DNA from: Eubacteriales Family XIII. Incertae Sedis bacterium
Lineage (GTDB): Bacteria > Bacillota > Clostridia > Peptostreptococcales > Anaerovoracaceae
Assembly: GCA_031261345.1 (NCBI GenBank)
Contig: JAISKC010000038.1
Coordinates: 1-32,823, forward strand
Length of the DNA stretch: 32,823 nt
Reading direction: 5' to 3'
Part shown: in pieces, positions 1 to 10,300 of the stretch
Layout: each line of letters opens with the position of its first letter
How positions within the stretch are numbered: the stretch's first letter is position 1
Program-made: the position numbers and the translations under genes
The notes under the pieces: generated by a model
Databases searched by the model: none
What the model saw: the letters and a program-made list of their open reading frames with translations, nothing else
Told to the model about the DNA's origin: nothing

Positions 1-554
1 ACAAGGTCGTCCGCCTCATACTTATTCAAAGACACCAATTCATACTCGAACTTCGGTATGTACTTATAGAATACATCATTCATCTGCGTTCTGTCGAGGA
101 AATTCAGCTCCGCCGTCCACTTTCCCGGCCCATCATAAAAGACAATAGGAAGCACGGGCGGATACTTGAAGTCCCTCCTATAGATAATCCCATTTTTCTC
201 CTTATTCACCATCTTCTCATAATCGCTCAAAATGAGCGTAATGTAATGAAGCATCTTGAACGAAGACCGAAAGTTCACGCCAGATTCGTGCTCGACCAAA
301 GCCACCACATAGAGCGGAGACTCCTCATCGCCTTTAAGCCTTATGCGCTTCACCGTATCGGAATCCTTATTCTCATCAAACAGAGGAAGAAACCGCTCAG
401 TAATATCCTCAACATCCTCCGGCGCAACGCTCTTCAGCAAATCCACCTCAATGAAATCCCGCAAAAACTCAACAAACAACTCGTGATCATCAAGTATCAA
501 CTTCAAACTATTATCCTTCACCTTATGTATCCCCAAACCATACCCACTTTCCAA
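1..554 (-). CDS. Rpn family recombination-promoting nuclease / putative transposase (PD-(D/E)XK type), 3' end cut by window
   Basis: Reading the minus strand gives an open frame of about 184 codons that runs off the left edge. Visible segments typical of the Rpn/Transposase_31 family are GIHKVKDNSLKLILDDHELF near the start, then ERFLPLFDENKDSDTVKRI, then YVVALVEHESGVNFRSSFKM and PVLPIVFYDGPGKW. The acidic residues and the EHxS stretch fit the nuclease core of this family, known for RecA-independent recombination and DNA cleavage. The start is uncertain. An in-frame TGA lies at 560-558, and the only candidates after it are TTG at 554, TTG at 536 and GTG at 521; none has a strong ribosome binding site, and the ATG at 550 is in another frame and closes at once. 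The gene may therefore be 5'-eroded. The family call is fairly sure; whether it is intact is not. It sits in accessory-looking DNA beside a KilA-N gene. Confidence 0.72.
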   Translation of the reverse strand, partial: MESGYGLGIHKVKDNSLKLILDDHELFVEFLRDFIEVDLLKSVAPEDVEDITERFLPLFDENKDSDTVKRIRLKGDEESPLYVVALVEHESGVNFRSSFKMLHYITLILSDYEKMVNKEKNGIIYRRDFKYPPVLPIVFYDGPGKWTAELNFLDRTQMNDVFYKYIPKFEYELVSLNKYEADDL

Positions 555-711
555 AAATCACAAAACAATAACCATTCACATAAAGTATCATGAAAAATAC
601 ACCATGTCAACCATTATTTTACAATAATTGAATTTAATTCATCAGGGATTACACAAACGAAGCGTCCCTTTCTGTAATTAAAGCACAATACCAACAAAGC
701 CGAAAGCCCAA

Positions 712-777
712 CTCGGGAAACCGTCGATTTACGTAGTTTTTCGGCCATATTTCTACGTAAATCGCCACTTTTCCGAG
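712..777. repeat. Long imperfect inverted repeat (hairpin)
   Basis: The arms CGATTTACGTAG (725-736) and CTACGTAAATCG (753-764) are perfectly complementary over 12 bp around a 16-base loop. A second, outer pair (712-720 with 769-777) extends the stem with one mismatch. No poly-T follows on either strand, so it does not look like an ordinary terminator. It may be a recombination or protein-binding site, or a structured RNA; the sequence does not say which. Confidence 0.6.
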
Positions 778-804
778 CCGCAGCAAAAATCACAGCCTAT
801 TAAC

Positions 805-825
805 AAAAACGAGGCCGAAGCCCCG
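805..825 (-). terminator. Terminator-like hairpin with UUCG loop
   Basis: On the minus strand CGGGGC-TTCG-GCCTCG is followed directly by TTTTT. The shape is the same as the rnpB terminator at 19117-19141. No minus-strand gene lies just upstream, since the KilA-N gene reads the other way, so it is either a relic or stops antisense transcription. Confidence 0.5.
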
Positions 826-834
826 CACTCACCC

Positions 835-877
835 TGTCATTGCGGGCTATGTGCCCCAACGGGGTATGACCCGACCT
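835..877. repeat. Dispersed palindromic repeat, 43-base form, 3' end degenerate
   Basis: It begins TGTCATTGCGGGCTATGTG and carries a GCCCC/GGGG palindrome. The same sequence with one or two differences recurs at 26175-26217, between two metabolic genes. The usual end (CCCGCAA) is altered here to CCCGACC. It belongs to the TGTCATTGC...GCAATCCAG family found six or more times in this window. Confidence 0.75.
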
Positions 878-944
878 GTGATAGGCGTGCCCCTGCACGC
901 ACCAGTAAATCCATCAGCACCAACCAAAAATCAGCGAAAGTCGG

Positions 945-973
945 TTGAGAAGAACAGTTTTTTATGATACCAT
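945..973 (+). promoter_or_regulatory. Possible sigma-A promoter of the KilA-N gene
   Basis: TTGAGA (945-950), a 17-base spacer, then TACCAT (968-973). Each hexamer matches the consensus only moderately (5/6 and 4/6). It would give a leader of about 90 bases before the start codon at 1073. This is a prediction only. Confidence 0.3.
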
Positions 974-1072
974 TGCATTAAACAAATGTTCGCAAATGTA
1001 TTGTGGATATTGCTACTTCTAAATCGCATCGAATTTGATACGATTTACAGCTGACCTAATGGAGGAATGGCT

Positions 1073-1927
1073 ATGGCAACAAAAAACAAAACTATAAGTG
1101 TAAAAGACACAGCAATTTCCTTGACGAGTATTAATGAGGATGATTATATTTCGCTCACTGACATGGCGAAGTATAAAAATCCCGAACTGACCGGTGCAGT
1201 CATAACGAAATGGCTAAGCACTCGCTACACTTTGGATTATATCTACATATGGGAGAAAACATACAATCCAAATTCTAATGTTACCGAATTCGATAACATT
1301 AGAATGGAAAGCGGGGTCAATAGTTTCGTGATGTCTTCAAAGCAATTAATTGAACGCACGAATGCCATAGGTATCAGGGCAACTCCGGGTCGCTATGGTG
1401 GAACCTATGCCCACAGCGATATTGCCTTTGAATTTGCGACATGGATAAGCCCCGAATTTAAGTTTCTATTGGTGAAGGAATTCCAGAGGCTGAAGGCTGA
1501 AGAACAGGAACGATTATCACTTGATTGGGATTTGCAACGCACCATATCGAAAATCAATTATCGAATACATACAGATGCTGTAAAAACGTATGTGATTCCT
1601 CCGGCAGTCACCAAGGAACAGGCAGGTTATGTATACGCCTCTGAAGCCGATATGCTCAATGTCGCTTTGTTCGGGAAGACTGCTACACAGTGGCGCAAAC
1701 AAAATCCGGGCAAAGATGGTAATATGCGTGATGATGCCACTATTGAGCAACTGATTGTTTTATCAAATATGGAAAGTATCAATGCTCTATTGATTAAGCA
1801 GGGAATGCCGCAAGGGGATCGTCTTGTGCAACTGAATGGAGTGGCTATCACGCAAATGACATCACTTGTAAGCAACCGGCATATCAAGAAATTATCAAAT
1901 GCCGCAGAGGAAAAGAAAAAGAAATGA
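1073..1927 (+). CDS. KilA-N domain-containing DNA-binding protein
   Basis: The 284-residue protein has an N-terminal KilA-N domain (about residues 20-140). Typical stretches are DDYISLTDMAKYKNPE near residue 25 and AHSDIAFEFATWISPEFKFL near residue 118; the second is the conserved end of the fold in phage KilA-N/APSES-like proteins. The C-terminal half contains a segment (EADMLNVALFGKTATQWR) also common in this protein group and ends in a lysine-rich tail. KilA-N proteins come mostly from phages and mobile elements and bind DNA; the exact role is generally unknown. The start is ATG 1073, not ATG 1067: the ribosome binding site GGAGG (1061-1065) lies 7 bases before 1073 but only 1 base before 1067. 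It is the only clear plus-strand gene in the window, stands alone, and has no phage structural neighbours, so it is probably a remnant or solitary cargo gene. Confidence 0.88.
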   Translation: MATKNKTISVKDTAISLTSINEDDYISLTDMAKYKNPELTGAVITKWLSTRYTLDYIYIWEKTYNPNSNVTEFDNIRMESGVNSFVMSSKQLIERTNAIGIRATPGRYGGTYAHSDIAFEFATWISPEFKFLLVKEFQRLKAEEQERLSLDWDLQRTISKINYRIHTDAVKTYVIPPAVTKEQAGYVYASEADMLNVALFGKTATQWRKQNPGKDGNMRDDATIEQLIVLSNMESINALLIKQGMPQGDRLVQLNGVAITQMTSLVSNRHIKKLSNAAEEKKKK

Positions 1928-1963
1928 GTATCAACGCAGTCATATTCACAGGCTGTTAACAAC

Positions 1964-1992
1964 AAAAAAAGCACGGGGCCAAAGCCCCGCAC
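1964..1992 (-). terminator. Rho-independent terminator of the surface-protein unit
   Basis: On the minus strand GTGCGGGGC-TTTG-GCCCCGTGC forms a 9-bp stem (two G-U pairs), followed by seven T. It lies 10 bases past the stop codon of the BspA-like gene and closes the 18870-to-2003 unit. Seen from the plus strand the A-run precedes the hairpin, so it would not stop KilA-N transcription efficiently. Confidence 0.85.
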
Positions 1993-2002
1993 TTGCAGTA
2001 AA

Positions 2003-4285
2003 TCACGAAACATACAACGACTTTCGTGGTGATTCACACGTTTTATGCATGAACTTTTGTGAACGATACGGTAATGCAATCGCCAGAATTATCAACAACG
2101 ACAATGCCGTGTATATGGACAGCATCATCAAGTCCATCGAATCGCCGGTCTTGGTCGCACCGCTAGCCCCGCCTTTACCGCCTGAACTGCCAGCACTGCC
2201 TTTACCACCTGAGTTGCCTGCAGTAACACCTCCGGCACCGCCGGCCCCGCCGTTACCAAGTGCAGGTCCGCCTGCCGAACCGCCACCGCCGGGTTTGTCT
2301 CCACCACTGGGTTTGTCTCCACCGCCGGGCTTATTACCACCGCCACCGGCGGAAGCCGTGTCCACCGTCAGAGAGATATCGTCCGAAATGCCGTCGGCAA
2401 ACTGCGCGACGAAGAGATAGTCGTCGTCGCCCAAAGACTTCAAATAAGCCGCCTTCAACGTTATGATAGTGCTCCCCGATTTTTTCGTATAGAATTTCGA
2501 ATCCAACTTTTCACCATCGATATCATCTATGAACAGACCCTCAAAATTCTTGATGTCCGCATCAATCGCGACCCTTATGGTTTCCTTGCCAGTGAAGGTT
2601 CCGAAATCCAGATCCTTGCCACCCTTACCCGTATAGATATGTTCCTCAAAAACAGCGGTCAAAACGACATCGCCGCTCGCTTTGATCTTCGCACCAGGCT
2701 TGTAAGTCTTCGTGCCGTCAGACCAACCCACAAATCTCTTGCCGTGAAGCTTGAGGTCGGTATTGCCAAGCACGGTAGCGTAGGCACCTGCGGAATACCA
2801 ATTTGTGTCCTCGGGCAAACGGGTGTAGCTCACGAGAGCAAGATCGTCATCGTGAATCTTGTAGGTAATCTGCTTTTTGTTAGCCAAGGCAGGCACGAAC
2901 TCAATGGGCTCGTTCACCGTGATCTCATTTCCCTGAAGTTTCAGAGCGGCCCCCAAATTCCATCCAATTACTTCCCTATCAACAGAGGTCGACAGACCGC
3001 TTATGCCTTCGACAACAGCCGTCGCACCATTGGGATAAATTTCATCTGCAATGGGCAGCCCCGTCCATGCCGCACTACCATTATCGTAATGAACGGTATA
3101 GTAATTTGCATACACAGGATTGGAGCCGCCACCCAAGCCGTCGGAAACCCCGACACTGCCTATTTGTATGCTACCATCAAATATTCCATAATTGCCATCG
3201 GCCTCATCCGCAATCAGCGCAGGATAGATATACCTGATCTTGTCCGTCCCCGCAGGCACGTAATTGACCGCATATTTGTCATCGCCAAGCTCAATGGTAG
3301 GCGCCTTGCCGCTGCTGTCCCAAGCTGCATCGTCCTTCCGAACACTCAGCTCAACACCATATTCGGTGAAATCCGTCAGCCCCGTTATCGCAGCATAGGC
3401 GGCAACGGTTCCGATGGGAACATATTTTTTCGATCCAGCGGGCAATGCTCCGCTGCTAAACGCCGCGCCATCGACCGTCAAAATTCCGGTTGGAGCAGGA
3501 TTTTCAAAGTAAATTGTTTTGAGGTTTTTATCACCCCTGAAGGCGTTGGCGTTGATCCCTGTTACGCTGGCAGGAATGTTTATACTTTCGAGACCCGTAA
3601 ACGAATTTTCGTCCCAACAGTTCCCGAACGCTCTTGCACCGATTGTCGTCAACCCATCGGGGAGAATTACATTCGTAAGGCCAATGCAGCCGGAAAATGC
3701 ACCGTTTCCGATGGATTTCAAATTTTTCGGAAATATGAAATCGGAAGTCAGCTCCGTGCGACCCTGAAATGCAGATGTACCTATAGATGTAATAGTATCG
3801 GGCAATACAAGGCTACTGATATAGAACGTTCCACCCGAGAAATCTTGAAAAGCATAGTCCGCTATTGACGTAACCGTGTAGGTCTTGCCGCCGCTCACGA
3901 CGGTCTCAGGTATTGCAATAGGCGAACCCGTTCCATACTGTCCGGACTCCGGCTTTGCAACCTTCACTTCTCCGGTAGTTCCGCTCTCGGCAGTAACCTC
4001 ATATAATATACCATCAAAGGTAAATTCTCCCCCGACGCCCAAAGCGGATATTTCCTCGCTCGAAGCCTCGGCTGCAGGCAAAACTTCACTCGCCTCGGGC
4101 ACCGAAGCATCGACCGTTTCCGCCTCCTCCGCGGCGACGGAAGCCTCAGCCTCAGCCGCCGCGTCCTCATCAGCCGCAAAACTCCTGCCGATAACAAGCG
4201 GCCACAGCAAAGCAACGGCCAGCGCCACCACAAGCAGCATGGATAAAAATTTTGCCCCCAAATTTTTCTCACTCCGCTTCGTCAT
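2003..4285 (-). CDS. BspA-like leucine-rich-repeat surface protein with C-terminal membrane anchor
   Basis: The 760-residue exported protein has a signal peptide (residues 1-37; KR-rich start, LLVVALAVALLWPLVIG core, AADED after it) and an Ala/Glu-rich acidic stretch to about 80. BspA-type LRR_5 repeats run from about 130 to 270 (ITSIGTSAFQG, LKSIGNGAFSGC, LTTIGARAFGNC, VTGINANAFRG). An InlB/Flg_new-like B repeat follows near 500-550 (KRFVGWSDGTKTYKPGAKI), then a beta-rich domain and a Gly/Pro/Lys linker near 645-715. The C-terminus has TKTGDS, a membrane helix and basic residues. The KTGD-helix-basic order resembles a sorting signal without the usual LP, so sortase attachment is possible but unproven. 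BspA-like LRR proteins commonly mediate binding to host or other bacteria. An AAGGA ribosome binding site precedes ATG 4285. It lies 86 bases after the giant gene with no terminator between, so they are probably co-transcribed. About 20 residues after the basic RSQK look like a random extension. Confidence 0.85.
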   Translation of the reverse strand: MTKRSEKNLGAKFLSMLLVVALAVALLWPLVIGRSFAADEDAAAEAEASVAAEEAETVDASVPEASEVLPAAEASSEEISALGVGGEFTFDGILYEVTAESGTTGEVKVAKPESGQYGTGSPIAIPETVVSGGKTYTVTSIADYAFQDFSGGTFYISSLVLPDTITSIGTSAFQGRTELTSDFIFPKNLKSIGNGAFSGCIGLTNVILPDGLTTIGARAFGNCWDENSFTGLESINIPASVTGINANAFRGDKNLKTIYFENPAPTGILTVDGAAFSSGALPAGSKKYVPIGTVAAYAAITGLTDFTEYGVELSVRKDDAAWDSSGKAPTIELGDDKYAVNYVPAGTDKIRYIYPALIADEADGNYGIFDGSIQIGSVGVSDGLGGGSNPVYANYYTVHYDNGSAAWTGLPIADEIYPNGATAVVEGISGLSTSVDREVIGWNLGAALKLQGNEITVNEPIEFVPALANKKQITYKIHDDDLALVSYTRLPEDTNWYSAGAYATVLGNTDLKLHGKRFVGWSDGTKTYKPGAKIKASGDVVLTAVFEEHIYTGKGGKDLDFGTFTGKETIRVAIDADIKNFEGLFIDDIDGEKLDSKFYTKKSGSTIITLKAAYLKSLGDDDYLFVAQFADGISDDISLTVDTASAGGGGNKPGGGDKPSGGDKPGGGGSAGGPALGNGGAGGAGGVTAGNSGGKGSAGSSGGKGGASGATKTGDSMDLMMLSIYTALSLLIILAIALPYRSQKFMHKTCESPRKSLYVS

Positions 4286-4310
4286 TTCTCATTCGTCCTT
4301 TCTTCACATG

Positions 4311-4360
4311 CCTACGCACGCCTACGCATACCAACACATGCCAATGCACGCCTACACATT
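4311..4360. repeat. Degenerate 10-bp tandem repeat between the two surface-protein genes
   Basis: Five units of 10 bases follow each other: CCTACGCACG, CCTACGCATA, CCAACACATG, CCAATGCACG, CCTACACATT. They fill most of the 86-base gap between the giant gene and the BspA-like gene. No hairpin with a T-run is seen, which supports read-through. Confidence 0.65.
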
Positions 4361-4371
4361 TCCAAATTTTT

Positions 4372-7300
4372 CTATTTTTTAACATTGACGGTGATCTTCA
4401 CGCTCTTGCCGTTCAAAGACTTCGCCGTGATGGTCGCCTTGCCAACCTTGACGCCCTTTATCTTGCCCTTCTTGTCGACGGAAACAATCTTCTTGTTCGA
4501 CGTCGTGAAGGTGATTCCGGCCTTGATAGCCGCGCCATTGGGGTTCAAAGCTGTCGCCAAAACCGGCGTTACAGCTATCGTGGCGGTCTTGCCCTTCTTC
4601 AAATCCAACTTCTTGCTCGCCACGGTCAGCTTCTTCACCGGCGCCTGAACCTGAATGTCCTTGGTCTTGACGGTCTTCTTCCCGACCTTGACGGTGATTT
4701 TCGCCTTGCCTTCCGTGAGTCCCGTTATCTTTCCTGCCTTGTCAACGGAGGCGATCTTCGGCTTCGACGACTTGAATGTAACCTTCAAATCGGATGCCTT
4801 TGCCGGCGTCAATTTGATCTTCAGCTGTGCGGTCTTTCCGATGTCCAGCTTGTTCTTCTTAGGCGTGCCCGAGAGCGCGAACTTCGTCAATTTCACAGCC
4901 TTCTTGCCGACCACGACCTTCACCTTGACGGACTTTCCGTTTGAGGAGACCGTCACCGTGGTGCTGCCTGCCTTCACGCCCGTTACATTACCCTTCGCAT
5001 CGACCTTTGCTATTGCAGGTTTCGCCGATTTGTAAGTAATGGGCGCGCCTGTGATTGTCGCGATGCCATCGTCGAGTTCGACCGGTAGCAGGACCTTCTT
5101 CTTCACCGTGACGTTGACTGTCGCCATGGCGGCTCTGACCTTAGTAACATTCTTCGTGACAGTAATCACCTTGGAATGAACTTTATTTGCGTCAGCAACC
5201 GAGGTGGCAGTAATGGTAACGGTGCCCTCTTTTCCCATGAATGTAACCAAACCGGTGGCATCGACCTTGGCAACCTTCTCATCGCTCGAGCTCCATAGAA
5301 CAGCCTTGTTATCGGCGTTCGCAGGTTGCACATCGACGTCATGCTGCATCGTATTGCCGCCGCTGGCCTTGAACTTGTACGTAGCAGCACCACCCGTTAT
5401 GGTGACGGAAGAAACAGGAGTCCCACCTTCACCGGCAGCAGGGATTCTTGCATTTGCAACGTTGCTGTCCGCGCCATCGCCAATGATGCTCACCGCAACG
5501 ACCTTGAAGTCGTAGTCCGTAGAAGCGCTGAGCCCTGTAACAAGGACTGATGTAGCATTCACTATATCGCCAAACTGTGCATAGGTGTTTTGGCTATTCC
5601 TCTTGTAATAAACTTTGTATCCGGTTATTGCCGAACCGCCATCGCTTGTCGGTGCCGCCCAATTGAGCATTGCACTGGCATTGTAAGGTGTTGCGGTCAG
5701 CCCTGTCGGAGCCCCGGGGACGCCCATTGTAGTAGCACTTTCTGTAGCGGCTTCTCCTGCACCGGCAGAAGTCCTTGCGCTCACCTTGAAGTCGTAGGCC
5801 TCACCCTTTGAAAGGCCGGTGATTTCCAGCGGACTTCCCTGAGTCGGTGCCGTAGCAGGTGATGACGAGAATGCCTGCCATGTATTCTCCGAAGCTTTCT
5901 TGTAAGATACGTCATAGCTTGTGATCGGTTTTCCGCCATCGTCGGCGGGAGCCGTCCAGTATAGCGATATTTTGGTTCCGTCCGTAGGAGCGGCTGTTGC
6001 AACCAGACCCGTAGGTGCTCCCGGAAGACTTACATTTTCAGGCGTGAAACCGACTATGGCGGCGGTGCTGCTACCAAGCGAGTTCACCGCCTTGATTTCA
6101 ACCGTGTATCCGAGCCCGTTATGAAGAGCATTGAAGTCATGCTCATGAACGTCTGCACCGACAGGCAGCGTCTCAATGACGTTCACATCTTCATCTATCA
6201 GTCTCAAGCTGTATCCGATGATGGGCTCGCCGCCATTGTTCGCCGGAGCAGCCCAAGTAACACGAGCCGAGCCGTTTGATACCGAGTAATCAGCGGACAG
6301 CGGAGCCGTAGCCACGCCGACAGGAGTCGCGGTCTTCTTCACCGAATTGGCTCCCACACCGACATTTGTATTTGCCCTCACGTAGAAGTCATACGCCGTT
6401 CCGTTCGTGAGTCCTTCAAACGTATAGGTGAGCTGTGCCGGATTTTCAATATTCGTCCAACCTGCATTGCCCGGTGCTGTGCCTGCAGCGACGCTCTTGA
6501 CCTGCCAACGAGTAACAGCAGCACCACCATTTGATGGATCGCCGGAGTCATCGGGATAGCCGAGAGGATTCCATGATATCGTTACCTTTCCGCCTACATC
6601 ATTAAGTATCTGATGGCCGTCCAATACCGCGTTGTCCACTATCGGCGCATCGGCTCTGGCAAGTGGGCTCGAATTCTTCTGAGCCACCTCGCCCTTTCCT
6701 GCCGCATTGACAGCGCGCACATACATAGCATATCTGTGTCCCTCGATGAGACCCGTATCGAAGTAGAACGCCGTGTCGTCTTTTACCTCTGTCCAAGCGG
6801 TAGGAGGTGTGTAGTCGTCCTCAGGCGTCAGGTCAACAATCTGAACTTCATACGCATCGATTAATGCAGGATTGCCCAAATCTGCCGGAGTCTGCCATTC
6901 GAGTTTGATTTCGCCGTTGCCAGGTGTTACTGCAAGGTTCTGCGGCACACCAGGTTCACGCAAATCGTCATAGCTTGCGACTACGGTAACGCCCGCGAGT
7001 GGAGCCACATTGAACGATGTTTTCTTTGCCGACTTTTCAAGCCCTGCGAATCCATCTCTGTCATTGACTTCACCGCCCACATCGTAGGTAGGAGCCCATC
7101 TTCTGAAGTTGAGCGAGCCCGCCTTCGCGCTGGCTTCAATATTGATTTGTGCACCTTCGTTGTACATGCCGTTACGGTCAGTGATTGTAGCCGCGTCGTC
7201 GCTCTTGCCTATCTTCACTATTATGCTCGTGTTCGGATAGCCGTTCTGGTCGTTGTCAATATTTGCATTGACATCGTCGTAGAAGTCGGCAAGCGTTGCA

Positions 7301-10300
7301 AGGGCTCTCATCGGTGAATTCCATGAAGGCTTACCGTTGACGCCGTTGACCGAGGGATCGAGCACTAAGTTGACGTTTGGCTTGTATGTAGCACTCGGTG
7401 AAATGACCGGTGCCTGCGCCGCGCCCGTCGTCTGATCGGCCACGACATTGACGTCCGGATAACCGTCGCCGTTCTTGTCGATATTGACAAACGGTGCATG
7501 GTGTCCCGAAGTAACACTATCCGGATTGCCTGTTGCAGCATCAACCACGACGTTCAGTATCGGTACATATACGCCGCCAACTATCGCAGGAGACCCATCT
7601 TCAGGGTGAACAGCGATATTCAAAACAGGAGTATGATTTTCTGCTGTAGGTGTCGCCTGATTGCCGGAGCCATCGATGACGACGTTCACACCTGCTTTCT
7701 TGTAGCTCGCCTCCGTCTTGGCTACGCCGGGCAGCGGTAGATTGATCGTAGGTATATGATTCTCAGCTGTCGGAGTAGTAGGCAGTCCCGAGAACTCATT
7801 GACTACGATATTGAAATCAGCTGCTACAGGCACTGCATTCTTCGTGTCGAGATTCACAGTCGGTATATCGACCGAGCTCGGAGGCGCAACATTTCCGGTA
7901 GCGTCCAAAACGATGTTGAATGTCGGACTCTTCGCCTTGTTCTGATCCACATTGACCGTAGGCGTATGTGAAGCCTGAGTCGGTGAAACAGGATTGAAAC
8001 TACCGTCAACCACGACATTGTAGACCGGCTTTTTGGCGTAGTCGCCCGTTCCGGACAGATTGAGTGTCGGATTCTTGTAGGTGTTGTCCGGTGCCTGTGG
8101 ATTGCCGTTGCCGTCTACAACTACGTTGACCAATGCCTTCCTTTCAGGTCTTGGACCTGCGAGGTTCACGGTCGGAGTATGGTTTGCATTCGTAGGCACG
8201 ATGACGAGCTTTGTGGTCGGATTGACGACCAAGCTCACGTCGGGATTGCCATCCAAATCGTTGTCGATATTTGCATCGGGATACACGCCGTCCGCAGGCT
8301 CACCAATGTAACCGCTGATACCGCCCTCCTCTATGATGAGGTTTCGATAAATCTTTCCCTGTGCGTTCGGCAGGTTCACAGTCGGCCTGTTGTTTGCGGG
8401 CGTGCCTGATGTCGGTGCAATGAAATCACCGTTGTCAGCAGATACGACCACGTTCTTATCAGGTCTTCTATTGTCATTCGTATCGACATTGACTGCCGCA
8501 TCATGGTTGCCTCCCGTAGGTGCAACGACCTTCCCGCTCGAAGCATCGACCACGAGGTTGATATCCGCCTCGCCTACCCCCGCTGAAAGCGAGGTTCGGC
8601 TGCTGATATTGACGGTCGGCGTATAGTTTGTGCTCGTCGGCTCGGTCGCAAGTCCATCGGGCCCGACGACCAAATTCGTATCGGGACCACCGGAAATAGC
8701 AGCTGTATCCACATTGACGACGGGTTTGTTTCTACCATCAAGCGGCGGCAGAAGGTTTCCGTCAGAATCCAATATGACGTTCTTGAACGGCCTTATGTTC
8801 AAATTGACATTTTTGGGAACATTTACCGCAGGTGTAACGTTGCCGAGTGTCGGGGCCACGGCCGCTCCGTTTCCGTTCACCACGACATTGGTATCGGGAT
8901 AACCGTCGCCATCGGTATCGATATTGACAGTAGGAACGTCCGTTGGGTCGGGATCTGCAATCGCAAGCCCATTACCATCAACAACGAGGTTCGTGTCGGG
9001 TCCACCGGCTCCCGGACTCGTGCCATTCAGATTGTAAACGGTTCTGAACGTATACGTGTCGCCAACGACCGCAAACATTTCACTGTCCCCTGCACCGCGA
9101 GTATCTTGGAACCCACTGATATGCACTTCATAAAGTGTATTATTCGCAAGGCCTGTGAGCGGAGCCTCGACGGTATTATTAGCCGTCCATGTGCGCGCAC
9201 CAACGGTCGCCGTAGCTCCGCCAGAAGACTTCACTTCTATAGTGCCGCCCGACTGAGACATAGCCTTGTTGAAGGTGATCACGAGATTCTGACCGTCCAA
9301 AGTGACCAAACCGCCGGATCCTGGCGAAACCGAATTCACGACAGGATTTCCGAATGCGAAGGTATAGGTCTTCGTATCGTGTGCGCTTTCATTTCCAGAA
9401 TTGTCAACAACCCAGTATTCGAGCTTGACCACGCCATTGCCACTTATTGCAATATTCACCTCGGCCTCAGCGGCAGCAATTACCTGCTCAGCCTCAGTTC
9501 CGAGGCCGCCCGTTCTGATGTAATGAATTTCCTTCACGCCCGACGCAAATTCTCCCGAAGCATCGTCCGCGGTGATATTTGCGGTCTTTGGCGACTCGCC
9601 GTATGTGTTCGTATCCAGATCAACGGAAACAGTAGGAGCGTCGAGGTCAAACTTGTAGGTGAAACTTCCCTCTGCACTCACATTGCCCGCAGTATCCTTC
9701 GCCGTGTAAGTAACGGTCTTTGACCCGCTTTGTGCTGGTTTTGCAAGCGTGAACGTAGCCGAAGCATTGTTGCCGCTACCGTTCGCAGTATGCGCCGCGC
9801 CTCCGTCTATCTTGTAGGTGATGGCGTCCGTGCCAAGTCCGCTACCGCCGACATCCGTCGCAGCTATGGTAACATCTATATCGCCATTCTTCAGCGCAGT
9901 AGGCTCGGGATCGATGGCCACGTTCGGCACTTCCACGTCAAATTTATACGTGTTTGAACCGACGATACTCTTTGCATCGGTCTTGTCAAATGCCCAGTAA
10001 CGAAGCACGACATCGCCGCTCGCAGAAGGTTTCGGAATGGTGATCGTTTCCTCCTTGCTCAGCCCCTGACCCTGATTTTGGACAATCACGGGGTTCTCAT
10101 CGTTGATCTGATATACGATACGATCGAGGCCCGTATCATCGGCCGCTCTCAGCGTTACAGCCTGCGAAGTGTTCACATATCCGCTCGGTGCCGCCGTTGC
10201 AGTGATGGTCGGAATAGCGGTATCGAAGTTGTACACCGCCTGAATCTTATTGCTGATATTTCCGGCAAAGTCAACGACTTCATATTCTGCCTCAACGGTG

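Larger units (their letters stand above)
555..1072. other. Non-coding stretch of about 500 bases between the Rpn gene and the KilA-N gene
   Basis: No convincing coding region is seen on either strand. The stretch holds a long imperfect hairpin (712-777), a terminator-like hairpin facing left (805-825), one copy of the dispersed palindromic repeat (835-877), a possible promoter for the KilA-N gene (945-973) and an A/T-rich leader of about 90 bases before that gene. Confidence 0.6.

Noticed and set aside
246-593. Plus-strand frame of 115 codons at the left edge
   Set aside because: The opposite strand encodes recognisable Rpn-family segments; this frame is their complement.
2639-3868. Long plus-strand open frame (409 codons) opposite the BspA-like gene
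   Set aside because: It has no binding site and no recognisable domain, and lies wholly opposite a gene with signal peptide, repeats and anchor. It is a shadow of that gene's codon use.
7200-9010. Dockerin or thrombospondin type 3 domains suggested by DTDGDGYPD loops
   Set aside because: Only some units keep the acidic loop, the spacing is about 35 residues, and the paired dockerin helices and the TSP3 spacing and cysteines are absent.
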